64,000 bases of DNA from Macrocystis pyrifera (lineage: Eukaryota; Sar; Phaeophyceae; Laminariales; Laminariaceae). Positions 44,151 to 55,146 of this stretch are shown one piece after another. The notes beneath the pieces are model-generated. The model had not been told where the DNA came from. It searched no databases and saw nothing but the letters and a program-made list of their open reading frames with translations. The translations under genes were made by a program, and so were the position numbers. The first letter of the stretch is position 1. The number at the start of each line of letters is the position of its first letter. Location: NCBI GenBank assembly GCA_031763025.1, contig JASSKH010000021.1, positions 3,038,001-3,102,000 of the forward strand, read 5' to 3'.

Positions 44151-47100
44151 ATATCTCACCCGAAACGCGCCTTCGAAGAAATTTGTTGGGGCGACCAGAC
44201 CAATCAATGTGTCTGTGCTCGAGTCATGAAGGAGATGTTGTGTGTTGGAAGAATGTCATACTAACCCATAGTTGCATCACTTCAGGAACTTGACCGGTCG
44301 AAACATAATGCCTCAGAAGGGCAAAAACAAAGTGCAACCTCAATTGTGCGATGAATCGATACAATTAGTATTAATAGTACACATCTTGACGCAACAGATG
44401 GTATGTCGTCGCACTTTTAGCAGGTCACACGCTGTAAGATATATAATACATAATCAATCACAACTGAATCAACGTCAGCGAAATATTTGGCAATGTACGA
44501 TGTTCGGTAGTAATACAATAAATTAAGACTAACAAAAGCGAGGTATACAAGAGGTATATATATATATGTATGAAACGTAGTGACGAACATTGACGGAAAC
44601 GAATGGAGATCATTAACACTCACGAGCAACACCTGTTGCCGTGCACGTGCTGAAGAGCAACAGATAACTGCTGCGTGGATGAACCAGCGACAACAAGAAG
44701 AAAAGTACCAAACGAAGGGCGGAGAGCAACAAAGAAACAAGCGAGATAGAAGCCAAACCGCAAAATTCATCGTACCCTGCTCGAACTCGAGGAAAGAATA
44801 GAAAACCGTGCTATAAAGAGAAGAATAAATAGGTGACCCGGTGGTTCCCTCGTGTTCGTACTATCCAGGTCCAGCAGGCAACCTTACCACACATACATCT
44901 CCTTCTTACTCGTCGACAGCGATATCAAGTGCTAGCCCCTGCCTCCTATGAATAATAAAATGTCAAGTGTCAATACGTCCCCCCTATAATACCTGGTACA
45001 TGGATAGGTTGGGTTGCCGTCGGTTGGCGGCGACGCCGTAAAACACGCCTCTCACTACGACAGCCAGAGTAGTTTTCTTTTTTGCGGTCACGACGGCTGG
45101 CGGCCGAGTTCAACTTTTTTTTTGCGGGCGAACCTTCCCTCCGCAAATGAGGGATGGTCGTATCACGTAGTGCGTATATGATAAGACACATACGAGGCAG
45201 TTACGTAGGTAGCCCATTGCGTTCTCTGGAAGTTGCCACACCAAAAACCAAATCAATCCCTTTGTGCTGTCCTTCACGCGAAGGAAATTCGCCTCGAAAA
45301 CGGTTCTTGGCAGAATGCAGCCCACCCTTCGTGCGACCCACGCAACAACTCACGGCACTTCGCGCCTGGTGCAAGCAGTGCCTGCCTGGTCGGTGAAAAC
45401 CCGACGTGCTCCATGCCCGCAATATGGGGATGTGAGGGACACTAGTCATAGGACTACGCCCATACATGAAAATGCCCCTCCCACCAACCCCCTCCCGGGC
45501 GGGCGAGGAAACAAAACTGAAAGAAAAAAAAGAAAAATCCGTGCACCACAGCAAAAACGGTGGGGCAGCAGTGCTGCAGCCCCAACTTAGTGAACAGTAG
45601 TCGGACTGGGCTCTTTTCGTACAAATGATGCTACCAGTAATTGCTGCATTTCGTGGACACCGGCATCTGTGACCTCCCCTTTCTTCCCCATGGCGCTGCC
45701 CTTCGTGTCCTCTGCAGCGTGGCGCCGCCGTGTCCCTCTCCACGTGTTCGTCACATTGAGCAATTCACCGCTTCGACGAGCTCTCGATAACCGCTTCCCA
45801 CTGTTGGTTGCAGCAGTGGACCACAGTAAACACTGCGGTACCTGCTCCGAGTAACTAGGGGGGGCGTCGTCTCAAAAATCTCGCACGTGTTGCATTCCTC
45901 CTCGTACCGGTACCTGACACCGGTCTTACGTAACTAAAGGCCGGCTTCGACTTGTAGATGACAGTGCTACCTTCACATTGCTGTACGGTAGGGGTATCGG
46001 GCCGTACATGGCACCTGCCATGGTGAAGTGGCATGTACTAACATCGTGCATACGCTTTTCAATCCCACTACCTGATACAAAGCTACTGGCTAAACTGTAT
46101 GTACGTGCGTATAATTCAAGTACAGTAAGTATGCATTAGGGTGCGTAGTTGCATAAATAGTTTTCATACCCTGGCGTTGCACTATTTACGATATTTTACT
46201 AGGTGCCATATACATACAGTGGGTGTGACTATATAGCGTAAACATTTAGTGCCAGACACTAGGTAGTCTACGTAGTTCCACACAGCAGTGCGTTTTACAT
46301 ACGATACCTGATGCCCCTATATGTGGGACCTAAAACTAGATCCCCTGCTTGCATTTCCTGCACCGCGAAGCGCAGGCAGTAGTCTTCGTTGCCGACACCG
46401 CCATTCTTCTTGTTGCGTGGAGCACTGAAAACCACCGCTGCAACGAGAAGAATCAACGACCGCCCTCAACGTACCGGCAGCAACGAGTGAGGTGAGAGGA
46501 CTCGCCAGAATGCTGCTCGATCAACTACCGACAACAGCAAGCAGCATATGGATGTGGTCAGTCACACGTTTGCCCATGCCATACCTTATTCTAGGTCGTA
46601 AGCGCAAGGCATATGCATATTTGACTCACTATGAAGCCGCGGGCATGTGGTTGAAAACCGCACAGCAGTAGGCACAGCAGTAGCAACTGGTGTGCGATCA
46701 GGTACCATAAGAAGGATTACGGTGTGGGTCGAAGTACTCCCCCAGGTGTCAGCCTAATGATGAAAGAACCGTGTACTTCGCTCGATGCCGCCTTGGCTTG
46801 GAGCACATTACCGATGGTTCTAGCGTGATTGACGTCGTCGTCAGATGCCCATCGACTAGGCAAAAACCTCCCGATCTCGGCCGTGGTCAGCACGACGCGC
46901 TTTGCCAGGTACCACATACATGCATGACAGTACAGACGGGAGCATGAGCATTCTGGAAGGACGGCTACAATACAGTACATCGTCATCGCTTTTGTATATA
47001 TATATGTGTATTCATAGTCCGAAAACCAGTTCAAGGGTCGGATTACTACAACACCAGTACCCACCGGTCTAGCAGCATACCCATGAATCAGAAGTACGGG

Positions 47101-48449
47101 AAAAAGTAAAATGCTTGTCTCTTCCGTTTCGTTGGTCTCGATCAAGCCCTGCGACGATTCACACCAATGCAGGGACGCGTGCGAAAGGCATCGAATGCGA
47201 TCGAGCACAGCAGCCAGTCGTGCTTGAAACGTTCACAGGAAATCTAGGTAGCCTATGTACAGTATACCGCCACACCTATGTAGTAGTTGCGACGTTGCGG
47301 CTGTCTTGACGGAGAGTGAGTACGGTACGGCAGTGGAGGTTGATCGCCTGTTTGCAGAAGAGTCTTCATCCTTCAGTGAGTGGTGACATAGCATCGCAAG
47401 GGAAGGCGAACTTCTGAGAAACGTTTGACGGGCCGAGCCAGTTCTAAAATACCGGTGGGGACCCCTTTCGAGTTGCCTGGAGCTATCGTAAGAGAAATTG
47501 CCACCCATTGTTTTGCCGCCGAGGTCCATAGAGAGTATACCTGAAGAGTACGACGCACACAGTCAACCAACACGCACAAGTTGATGACGGATGTAAATCG
47601 TCGTTGTCGCAGAATGCAGCGCGAGTTCCTCGCAAACACTTTTGAAAATGATATTGGTTCACAGTATATTGCACCTGGTACCTGACTCGTACATGCTGCA
47701 TAGCATAATGTACTCCGTACTGCTTTGCGGTATCTACGGTCACTTCAGTTTGTTGAGAGATATATATGTATATGCACTGTTGTTTAGTTTTAGTCTCGCC
47801 GCATTTTTTTGGTCCAAGGGGATACGTTTCCCGTGAACGAACATGCCAATAAAAAATTACGAAACCTGTACAAACCGAAGACGAAACGAGCCAGGACGGA
47901 GAAGGCGACACATCAGCTGGTGACCTGAGGCCGGCAGGCATATATCCTGTTCCAGGACGAGAAGTCCCCTGTAGATCAGGTGAGTCGGTACACGACGACG
48001 TCGTCGGAAGTTATTTTCGTAGAGTCAGAGAATTCATATCGCCGACCAACCAGTCGGGTACGGGGGATGTGCCGGTCTTGTGTGTCTGGGACTGGTATTG
48101 CATTGTGTGTGTGTGTAGCCCAATCTGCGCAGATCTGCAGCCGACCAAGGGCCAATTTTGCGATGCTCGAACCCGGCACCAGCATGCTGCCACACCCAGG
48201 AGCTTTAGACGCGATTCCATGGTTCGCAGTGTGTTCGTGGGGCAAGAGACCCCAGCAATCGGATGCTGTAGGTGCTGGTACGATCGACGCTCGCTTTGGA
48301 TACGGTCGGAATACTCGTGGCATGTACTGCTGTTACACCGTGCGTACCGGAATGCTTGTCCAACCCGAACCACCCACGTTGTATGCTGACGTGCCACTGT
48401 TTTCGTACGCAATACAAGTCACGACCATGGTACGCTAGCTCGTCGATGC
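44151..48449. other. Inverted-arm interior without a supported gene
   Basis: Contains a (TA)n tract near 44,557-44,570 and many overlapping open frames. The most exon-like piece is on the minus strand, 46,437-46,308: a TTGCAG acceptor, open frame, ATCAG-GTATCG donor. Another is the minus-strand frame ending at 46,717 (IGRFLPSRWASDDDVNHAR). Neither links to other exons, and both are disturbed by one-base differences in the other arm. Confidence 0.35.
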
Positions 48450-48454
48450 ACGTT

Positions 48455-49140
48455 CGCCACGTTACAGCAGCACATGCATAAATGTTCTGACTCGCCCCTG
48501 CTATTTTTACACACACACGAGTATGTTTTAGGCACTCAGCGCTGGACATATAGGATACAGTATGCAATATTATGTGTGGAGGTGTATGTACGTACTCCGC
48601 CAGGATGCACGGTGGACTGTCGCTGCAGTAAGCATGGTACCGCCAGCTTAGCTACCTTACAGCAGCACGTACACTGCGTACTGTTGTGACTCGCCCCTGC
48701 TCTTCCTACACACACGTGTTTCGATGTCGACGTTGGTATGCATGTGTGTGGAATACCGATAGAGATATCACCATGCATGAGCATTTTAGGCACTCAGCGC
48801 TGCAGACATATAGGATACAGTATGCGATATGATGCGTACACGAGTATGTGTAACAAGTAAGTACTCGCTCAGGATGCAATGGACCAATTGTCGCTGCAGT
48901 GCATGGTACCCGCCAGCTTAGCTACCTTACAGCAGCACGTACTACTGCTGTTGTGTGACTCGCCCCTGCTTTTTCCTGCACACCAACATGTTCGGTGTCG
49001 ATGTTCTGTGTTCTTAGTCGCTTAGGATGCAGGGTACCATCTGTCGCTGTGCTGTTTGGGCAATGGCAAGTCATGTTGTCCGACACGGCGGTGTTCACCG
49101 TAAACCCACGAGCACAGTACAACAGCAGTGCTAGGACGCA
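48455..49140. repeat. Tandem array with units of about 195-270 bp
   Basis: TTACAGCAGCAC recurs at about 48,462, 48,657 and 48,927. AGGCACTCAGCGCTG recurs at 48,531 and 48,788. GACTCGCCCCTGCT follows each TTACAGCAG block. A partial last unit ends near 49,140. Unit length varies by internal indels. The mirror array is at 54,455-55,146. Confidence 0.8.
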
Positions 49141-50476
49141 CACACTCTGCCCGGACACACACGAAAACACGAACCTGCAATGTCTTCGACCGTCGCGGTG
49201 TACAAGTACAATTTCAGATATACGTATCGCATAGGACGAGTATGTGTGCACACCAGATGGCAGTGTACCTTGCATGTGGTATTTCCTATCACGTTTGTTT
49301 GGACACAGTAAACGAAAACAGCGCGTGTGTACTCGTACTGTACAGCAGTACGAGCATGTACATGACGTTAGGTTTGTTGGACAGTCCGTACGGGCAAAAT
49401 CGCCTTGCATATACCGGCGTTATAGAGAGACCACTACTACTCCACTGCTGTCTGCTGTGCTCGACCCAACACTATGCGAAAAACGCTATACTACATATGA
49501 TACCGGGTACCTCAGTATAACATCCGAAGTGCACTCTAATTAGTACCTGCAACACGGGGTTATCCCCGTTGCCCGTCGTGAGTTTGGCTTAAGAGGGTGC
49601 ACGGTTGGACTTGGCGTCCTGGATTCCGCTACTCGTACCTAACAGGTTTCTCACCTACGCCGTAACTCCTCTATGAAGAAGCAACACTTACTATGATAGT
49701 GTTTTCTTTGAAGAAACGTCATTGGGCAAATTAGACAACCTGGAGGCAGCCGTTTGCCCATTCACATGCATGTGTTTGTTGCTGTCTTGGACTGGCGGAT
49801 TCACGGCCGTAGTACGACATTAATCTACGTACAGCAGCAGTATACATCGTACTTTGCGCGTATATGATGGGCCTGACGTTAGGGTTTTGGTTGCGAGGAC
49901 GTTAACATGTCACATTTCAAACTGGCGAAGGCGCTAGTTTTGACCCGACCCCACTGCTCTTTCTGCGTTGCCTGTCGGCTGCCTGTATCCCCGTCGTGCG
50001 TTCCTGTCGCCAGTGGCATCCATATCATGTACGTGTGGCGGTACATCCGCGCACTTCTATGGATTGCTTTATTGTTCGGAGTATGTACCGACGCCCGCGG
50101 GGAGAGCTTGAGAATCCTCACCAAGATCGCCTCGCCAGGCCACATGAGCAGGCCGTGCGTTCAACAACATTTTGGTGGCCCGCAACCTTTCCGCCCCCAG
50201 CAACCTATTGGTTGCCAAAAATCTGGTGGAGAACAACGGGCTGGTGTGGTTGTACTTCCGAACAGTACTATGGGTCGCCCCGTACATCGCAGTCCCTGAT
50301 CCGTCACCGGTCGAGCTGTGCCTGCCGGCGGCATTGCTTTACTTATGCCCAGTGGTATTCGCCGTCCAGGAATCCATGCCGAGACGGACACACGCAATCC
50401 GTGCACCCCGACTACGGATTTTGGCAACGAAACACAAAGGGTCCCCGCGCGAGAGGATAATTGACAGAAGGTTTGG
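49141..50476. other. End of the left inverted arm, no supported gene
   Basis: Frames at 49,907-50,299 and 50,172-50,795 (plus) overlap. The first holds a hydrophobic stretch (YIRALLWIALLFGV). Both are broken in the right arm by one-base differences, so no product can be assigned. Confidence 0.35.
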
Positions 50477-53034
50477 GCTCCCCCCCGCGCGTTCCAAGAG
50501 CTGGCCAGGAATTAGGACTGCCGTGAAGGACGGGGGTGTTTCTGATGGCGGCAGATGTGCGGGAGAAGGCGGGGGGGGGCGAAGGACGGGGAGAAGCAAG
50601 TGGAGGAGGAGGGCGGATAGTGGCAGTCAACAAGAAGGGTCTTCCCGAGGAAGCGAACGTGCCGGTGGCGGCGGTCACGACGACCGTGGTGGGGGTGGGC
50701 GCGGAGATGGGGGCGGTGGCGGGGGCGGGGGTGGCGGCGAGGTTGGCGGCAACCCTCTCTTTTGGATTGCTCCCACTGCGACTTTCGGAACTTGACGGAG
50801 ATATCTTTTTGCCTAATGTGCGGTCAAGAAAGACAAGGGTGCGAACTTCGAGGAGGATCATGTCATACTCCTCTGGTATTGTTTGAAAACCAAGCTGGTT
50901 TCCGCGCAGATCGCGTGTAGGGGGTCTGACGTCGATTAGGTTCGCTACACATACCCCAATAACGACGTTACCAGGAGTTGCAAGAAATGACGGCTTTTCA
51001 CAATGACTAAGTACTCGTGAAAACGTCAGGCATATTTGCAACCAAAATGTCGATCTTGTCCAGACGGTTCGGAGTTGGCGTATTATTTGTCATGTGAATA
51101 TGTACGTGTTACGGTAACGTACACACCAGTCAACGCTACCCGCATTGGTTATACACCTCGAGAGCTGCATCATTCTGGTTGCCGTCACCCCCGAATACCA
51201 ACAGCTCGCTTTTTTTACATCAACACTATCAACTACCTTTGCACCGGCTGCTATTAATACTCCACGTGTAGCACACTGCGCCCCAAGCCGAACCTCTGCC
51301 CTGTCCTTCCCCGCGCACTCATTCGTCGTGGCAACTACTGTACCCCTCCACTTACTTATCACAGGCGGAAATGGAGCTGAAACGTCGCCCCCCCACGACA
51401 AGGGGCCCGTCTCTGCATTCGGGGGTTGGGGGGCCGAGTCAACCAGCGCTGCGGGACCTAACAGCGTGGTGCGAAACGTCGACGAAGGCGCACGTGGTGT
51501 CCTTCCCGAGGCAACAACGCCCGTACCACGGCATTCTCGACATGGTACGCCCACAATCGAGAGTGTGTCCGGTACGGTGGATTTTCCACGAGGTTTCCTT
51601 GCTGAGCCAAACGTCAGGAAGATCCACGCGTAGCTCCTCCGGAGGACAACGTGCCGTGCAGACCAACTCCAACCCCGTCCGCCGCGGCTCTAACGCGCTC
51701 CCTACTCCAACTCCCCCCCGTTCCCTCGAGTGTCCAAGGGACACGGAAGCGGCGGCTGACGGGCGTCAGCGTGCGGCAAAAATGCCTGCGGTTATTGGTC
51801 TTCGACGGACCCTTGTCAACGCTGTGACGAGTCACCTTCTCACACAGGGCAGTTCATTTGTTACGCGTGTCATGATCGTCCTGTCGAGTCCGCGGAAGGG
51901 CGCGTTGGAGACATTTCAAAGATCCGATGAGTTTAGGGCAGCTACAAACAGCCACATGGAATGCGAAAATGAGCGGAGGCGAGATTTTCACTATTTGCCA
52001 AGCCGGGGGGTCTCCGTCGATGGAGTGCTTCTGCTGTAGACCGGCGTGCATGTACTCGTTGGTGACGAAATGGCGCATAGCGGAAACAGCAACAGCAATC
52101 CGCCAATATCTGCATGATTTGCGCAGCGAGGAAGTCGGAAAAATGGAGGCGACCGGGTGTATTATCTCGACATTTTGCAGCACCTCGCTTCAGAGGGCAC
52201 CTGTCCCCTCCGGGAATGATGTCTCGGGCAATCCGTTGCAAGTGGACAGCCTCATATGTAATAAGTGCTACATGCAAGCTGTTGACGTACAACACAACAA
52301 CTTCCGAGTTTCTAAAAAGAAAGGACCGTTGGAATGGCTCGTGCCCTCTTCTAAACCACAAAAGGAGTCAACCGCCGCCCAACTTGACGGTGCAATAGGG
52401 CCAAGCATACAGCGCGGGGAATATTTTTGATGACGTTGTCCGGAGGTGAATTCGTATACCTCGGCGACGCCATCGAAATTTATCTCGTTTACGCCAAGAG
52501 GCGAAGCTAAAGGATATAGGAGACGCAAGTCAGTGACGGCCGATGTTATCCAGTTGATGATGGTTTGTCGGAAACTGTCGTCGACGCCCCCCTTTGTCTC
52601 GTTCACGCAGTGCAAATGCGTACGAACGACAATCGATCAGAGCGCAGTATCTGATGCCCAAAATTGCGACCCACCTCGAGCACGCACGATTGCACCAACG
52701 ACTACTGGCGGCCGAGTAAGAAGTTCGTATGTTGAGGGAGGAAGAAGAAGGCTCAAGCCCCGCGAAAGCACTGCGCGAGCCGCCGCCGAGGTCCCGCTCC
52801 GCACCAGGGCCATTAGCGATCATCGAGGAGGCCGAAAAATCGTGTGCGAGGATATCAGAGGAATCATAGCGCGTGAGGATAACTGTCGGCGAGGTCGAAA
52901 TAAATCGGGCGACTTTGACGTGAAAATCCCTGATAGTGTTGACTACATTGCCAACGTGTTCCCTTCCACTCTTTCACCTTCCTGCTGGACGGCATGCATT
53001 TCCGAGCTCTAGCGGTCGTTGTGAGAGAGGAGGG
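50477..53034. other. Unique spacer between inverted arms
   Basis: This sequence is not in the right arm. It has a purine/G-rich tract with imperfect GGGGGCGG units (50,560-50,750) and long overlapping frames. These include 51,371-52,039 plus (222 codons), 52,446-53,012 plus (188), and minus frames 52,615-52,268 and 52,361-51,942, whose pieces (DDSFRQTIINWITSAVTDLR; ITYEAVHLQRIARDIIPGG) look protein-like. I recognise no family. A decayed or frameshifted minus-strand gene is possible. Confidence 0.3.
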
Positions 53035-53134
53035 NNNNNNNNNNNNNNNNNNNNNNNNNNNNNNNNNNNNNNNNNNNNNNNNNNNNNNNNNNNNNNNNNN
53101 NNNNNNNNNNNNNNNNNNNNNNNNNNNNNNNNNN
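53035..53134. other. Assembly gap (100 N) at the inverted-duplication junction
   Basis: Exactly 100 Ns, a placeholder of unknown true size. The right arm begins at the first base after it. Confidence 0.98.
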
Positions 53135-54454
53135 CCAAACCTTCTGTCAATTATCCTCTCCCGCGCGGGACCCTTTGTGTTTCGTTGCCAAAATCCGTAG
53201 TCGGGGTGCACGGATTGCGTGTGTCCGTCTCGGCATGGATTCCTGGACGGCGAATACCACTGGGCATAAGTAAAGCAATGCCGCCGGCAGGCACAGCTCG
53301 ACCGGTGACGGATCAGGGACTGCGATGTACGGGGCGACCCATAGTACTGTTCGGAAGTACAACCACACCAGCCCGTTGTTCTCCACCCAGATTTTTGGCA
53401 ACCAATAGGTTGCTGGGGGCGGAAAGGTTGCGGGCCACCAAAATGTTGTTGAACGCACGGCCTGCTCATGTGGCCTTGCGAGGCGATCTTGGTGAGGATT
53501 CTCAAGCTCTCCCCGCGGGCCGTCGGTACATACTCCGAACAATAAAGCAATCCATAGAAGTGCGCGGATGTACCGCCACACGTACATGATATGGATGCCA
53601 CTGGCGACAGGAACGCACGACGGGGATACAGGCAGCCGACAGGCAACGCAGAAAGAGCAGTGGGGTCGGGTCAAAACTAGCGCCTTCGCCGTTTGAAATG
53701 TGACATGTTAACGTCCTCGCAACCAAACCCTAACGTCAGGCCCATCATATACGCGCAAAGTACGATGTATACTGCTGCTGTACGTAGATTAATGTCGTAC
53801 TACGGCCGTGAATCCGCCAGTCCAAGACAGCAACAACACATGCATGTGAATGGGCAACGGCTGCCTCCAGGTTGTCTAATTTGCCCAACGTTCTTCAAAG
53901 AAAACACTATCATAGTAAGTGTTGCTTCTTCATAGAGGAGTTACGGCGTAGGTGAGAAACCTGTTAGGTACGAGTAGCGGAATCCAGACGCCAAGTCCAA
54001 CCGTGCACCCTCTTAAGCCAAACTCACGACGGGCAACGGGGATAACCCCGTGTTGCAGGTACTAATTAGAGTGCACTTCGGATGTTATACTGAGGTACCC
54101 GGTATCATATGTAGTATAGCGTTTTTCGCATAGTGTTGGGTCGAGCACAGCAGACAGCAGTGGAGTAGTAGTGGTCTCTCTATAACGCCGGTATATGCAA
54201 GGCGATTTTGCCCGTACGGACTGTCCAACAAACCTAACGTCATGTACATGCTCGTACTGCTGTACAGTACGAGTACACACGCGCTGTTTTCGTTTACCTG
54301 TGTCCAAACAAACGTGATAGGAAATACCACATGCAAGGTACACTGCCATCTGGTGTGCACACATACTCGTCCTATGCGATACGTATATCTGAAATTGTAC
54401 TTGTACACCGCGACGGTCGAAGACATTGCAGGTTCGTGTTTTCGTGTGTGTCCG

Positions 54455-55146
54455 GGCAGAGTGTGCGTCCTAGCACTGCTGTTGTACTGTGCTCGTGGGT
54501 TTACGGTGAACACCGCCGTGTCGGACAACATGACTTGCCATTGCCCAAACAGCACAGCGACAGATGGTACCCTGCATCCTAAGCGACTAAGAACACAGAA
54601 CATCGACACCGAACATGTTGGTGTGCAGGAAAAGCAGGGGCGAGTCACAACAGCAGTAGTACGTGCTGCTGTAAGGTAGCTAAGCTGGCGGTACCATGCA
54701 CTGCAGCGACAATTGGTCCATTGCATCCTGAGCGAGTACTTACTTGTTACACATACTCGTGTACGCATCATATCGCATACTGTATCCTATATGTCTGCAG
54801 CGCTGAGTGCCTAAAATGCTCATGCATGGTGATATCTCTATCGGTATTCCACACACATGCATACCAACGTCGACATCGAAACACGTGTGTGTAGGAAGAG
54901 CAGGGGCGAGTCACAACAGTACGCAGTGTACGTGCTGCTGTAAGGTAGCTAAGCTGGCGGTACATGCTTACTGCAGCGACAGTCCACCGTGCATCCTGGC
55001 GGAGTACGTACATTACACCTCCACACATAATATTGCATACTGTATCCTATATGTCCAGCGCTGAGTGCCTAAAACATACTCGTGTGTGTGTAAAAATAGC
55101 AGGGGCGAGTCAGAACATTATGCATGTGCTGCTGTAACGTGGCGAA
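54455..55146. repeat. Mirror copy of the 195-270 bp tandem array
   Basis: Inverse counterpart of 48,455-49,140, with the same units and order reversed; small indels separate the two. Confidence 0.8.

Larger units (their letters stand above)
39577..50476 (+). repeat. Left arm of a ~10.9-kb inverted duplication
   Basis: This stretch reappears as its reverse complement at 53,135-64,000. Base 39,577 pairs with 64,000 and base 50,476 with 53,135, and the match runs off the window end. By eye the arms are more than 98 percent identical. Most differences are one-base changes in homopolymer length, with rare substitutions (e.g. 50,128 region). All features between these coordinates therefore occur twice. 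Confidence 0.96.

Noticed and set aside
48455..49140. Considered as a CRISPR-like array
   Set aside because: Units are long, variable and not separated by unique spacers of constant length; the genome is eukaryotic.
51371..52039. 222-codon plus-strand open frame
   Set aside because: It lies in GC-rich DNA where stop codons are rare and overlaps equally long frames in other phases; Pro/Arg-rich without motifs.
52864..53646. Open frame of 260 codons on the minus strand across the second gap
   Set aside because: It joins two contigs through Ns at the edge of the inverted duplication.
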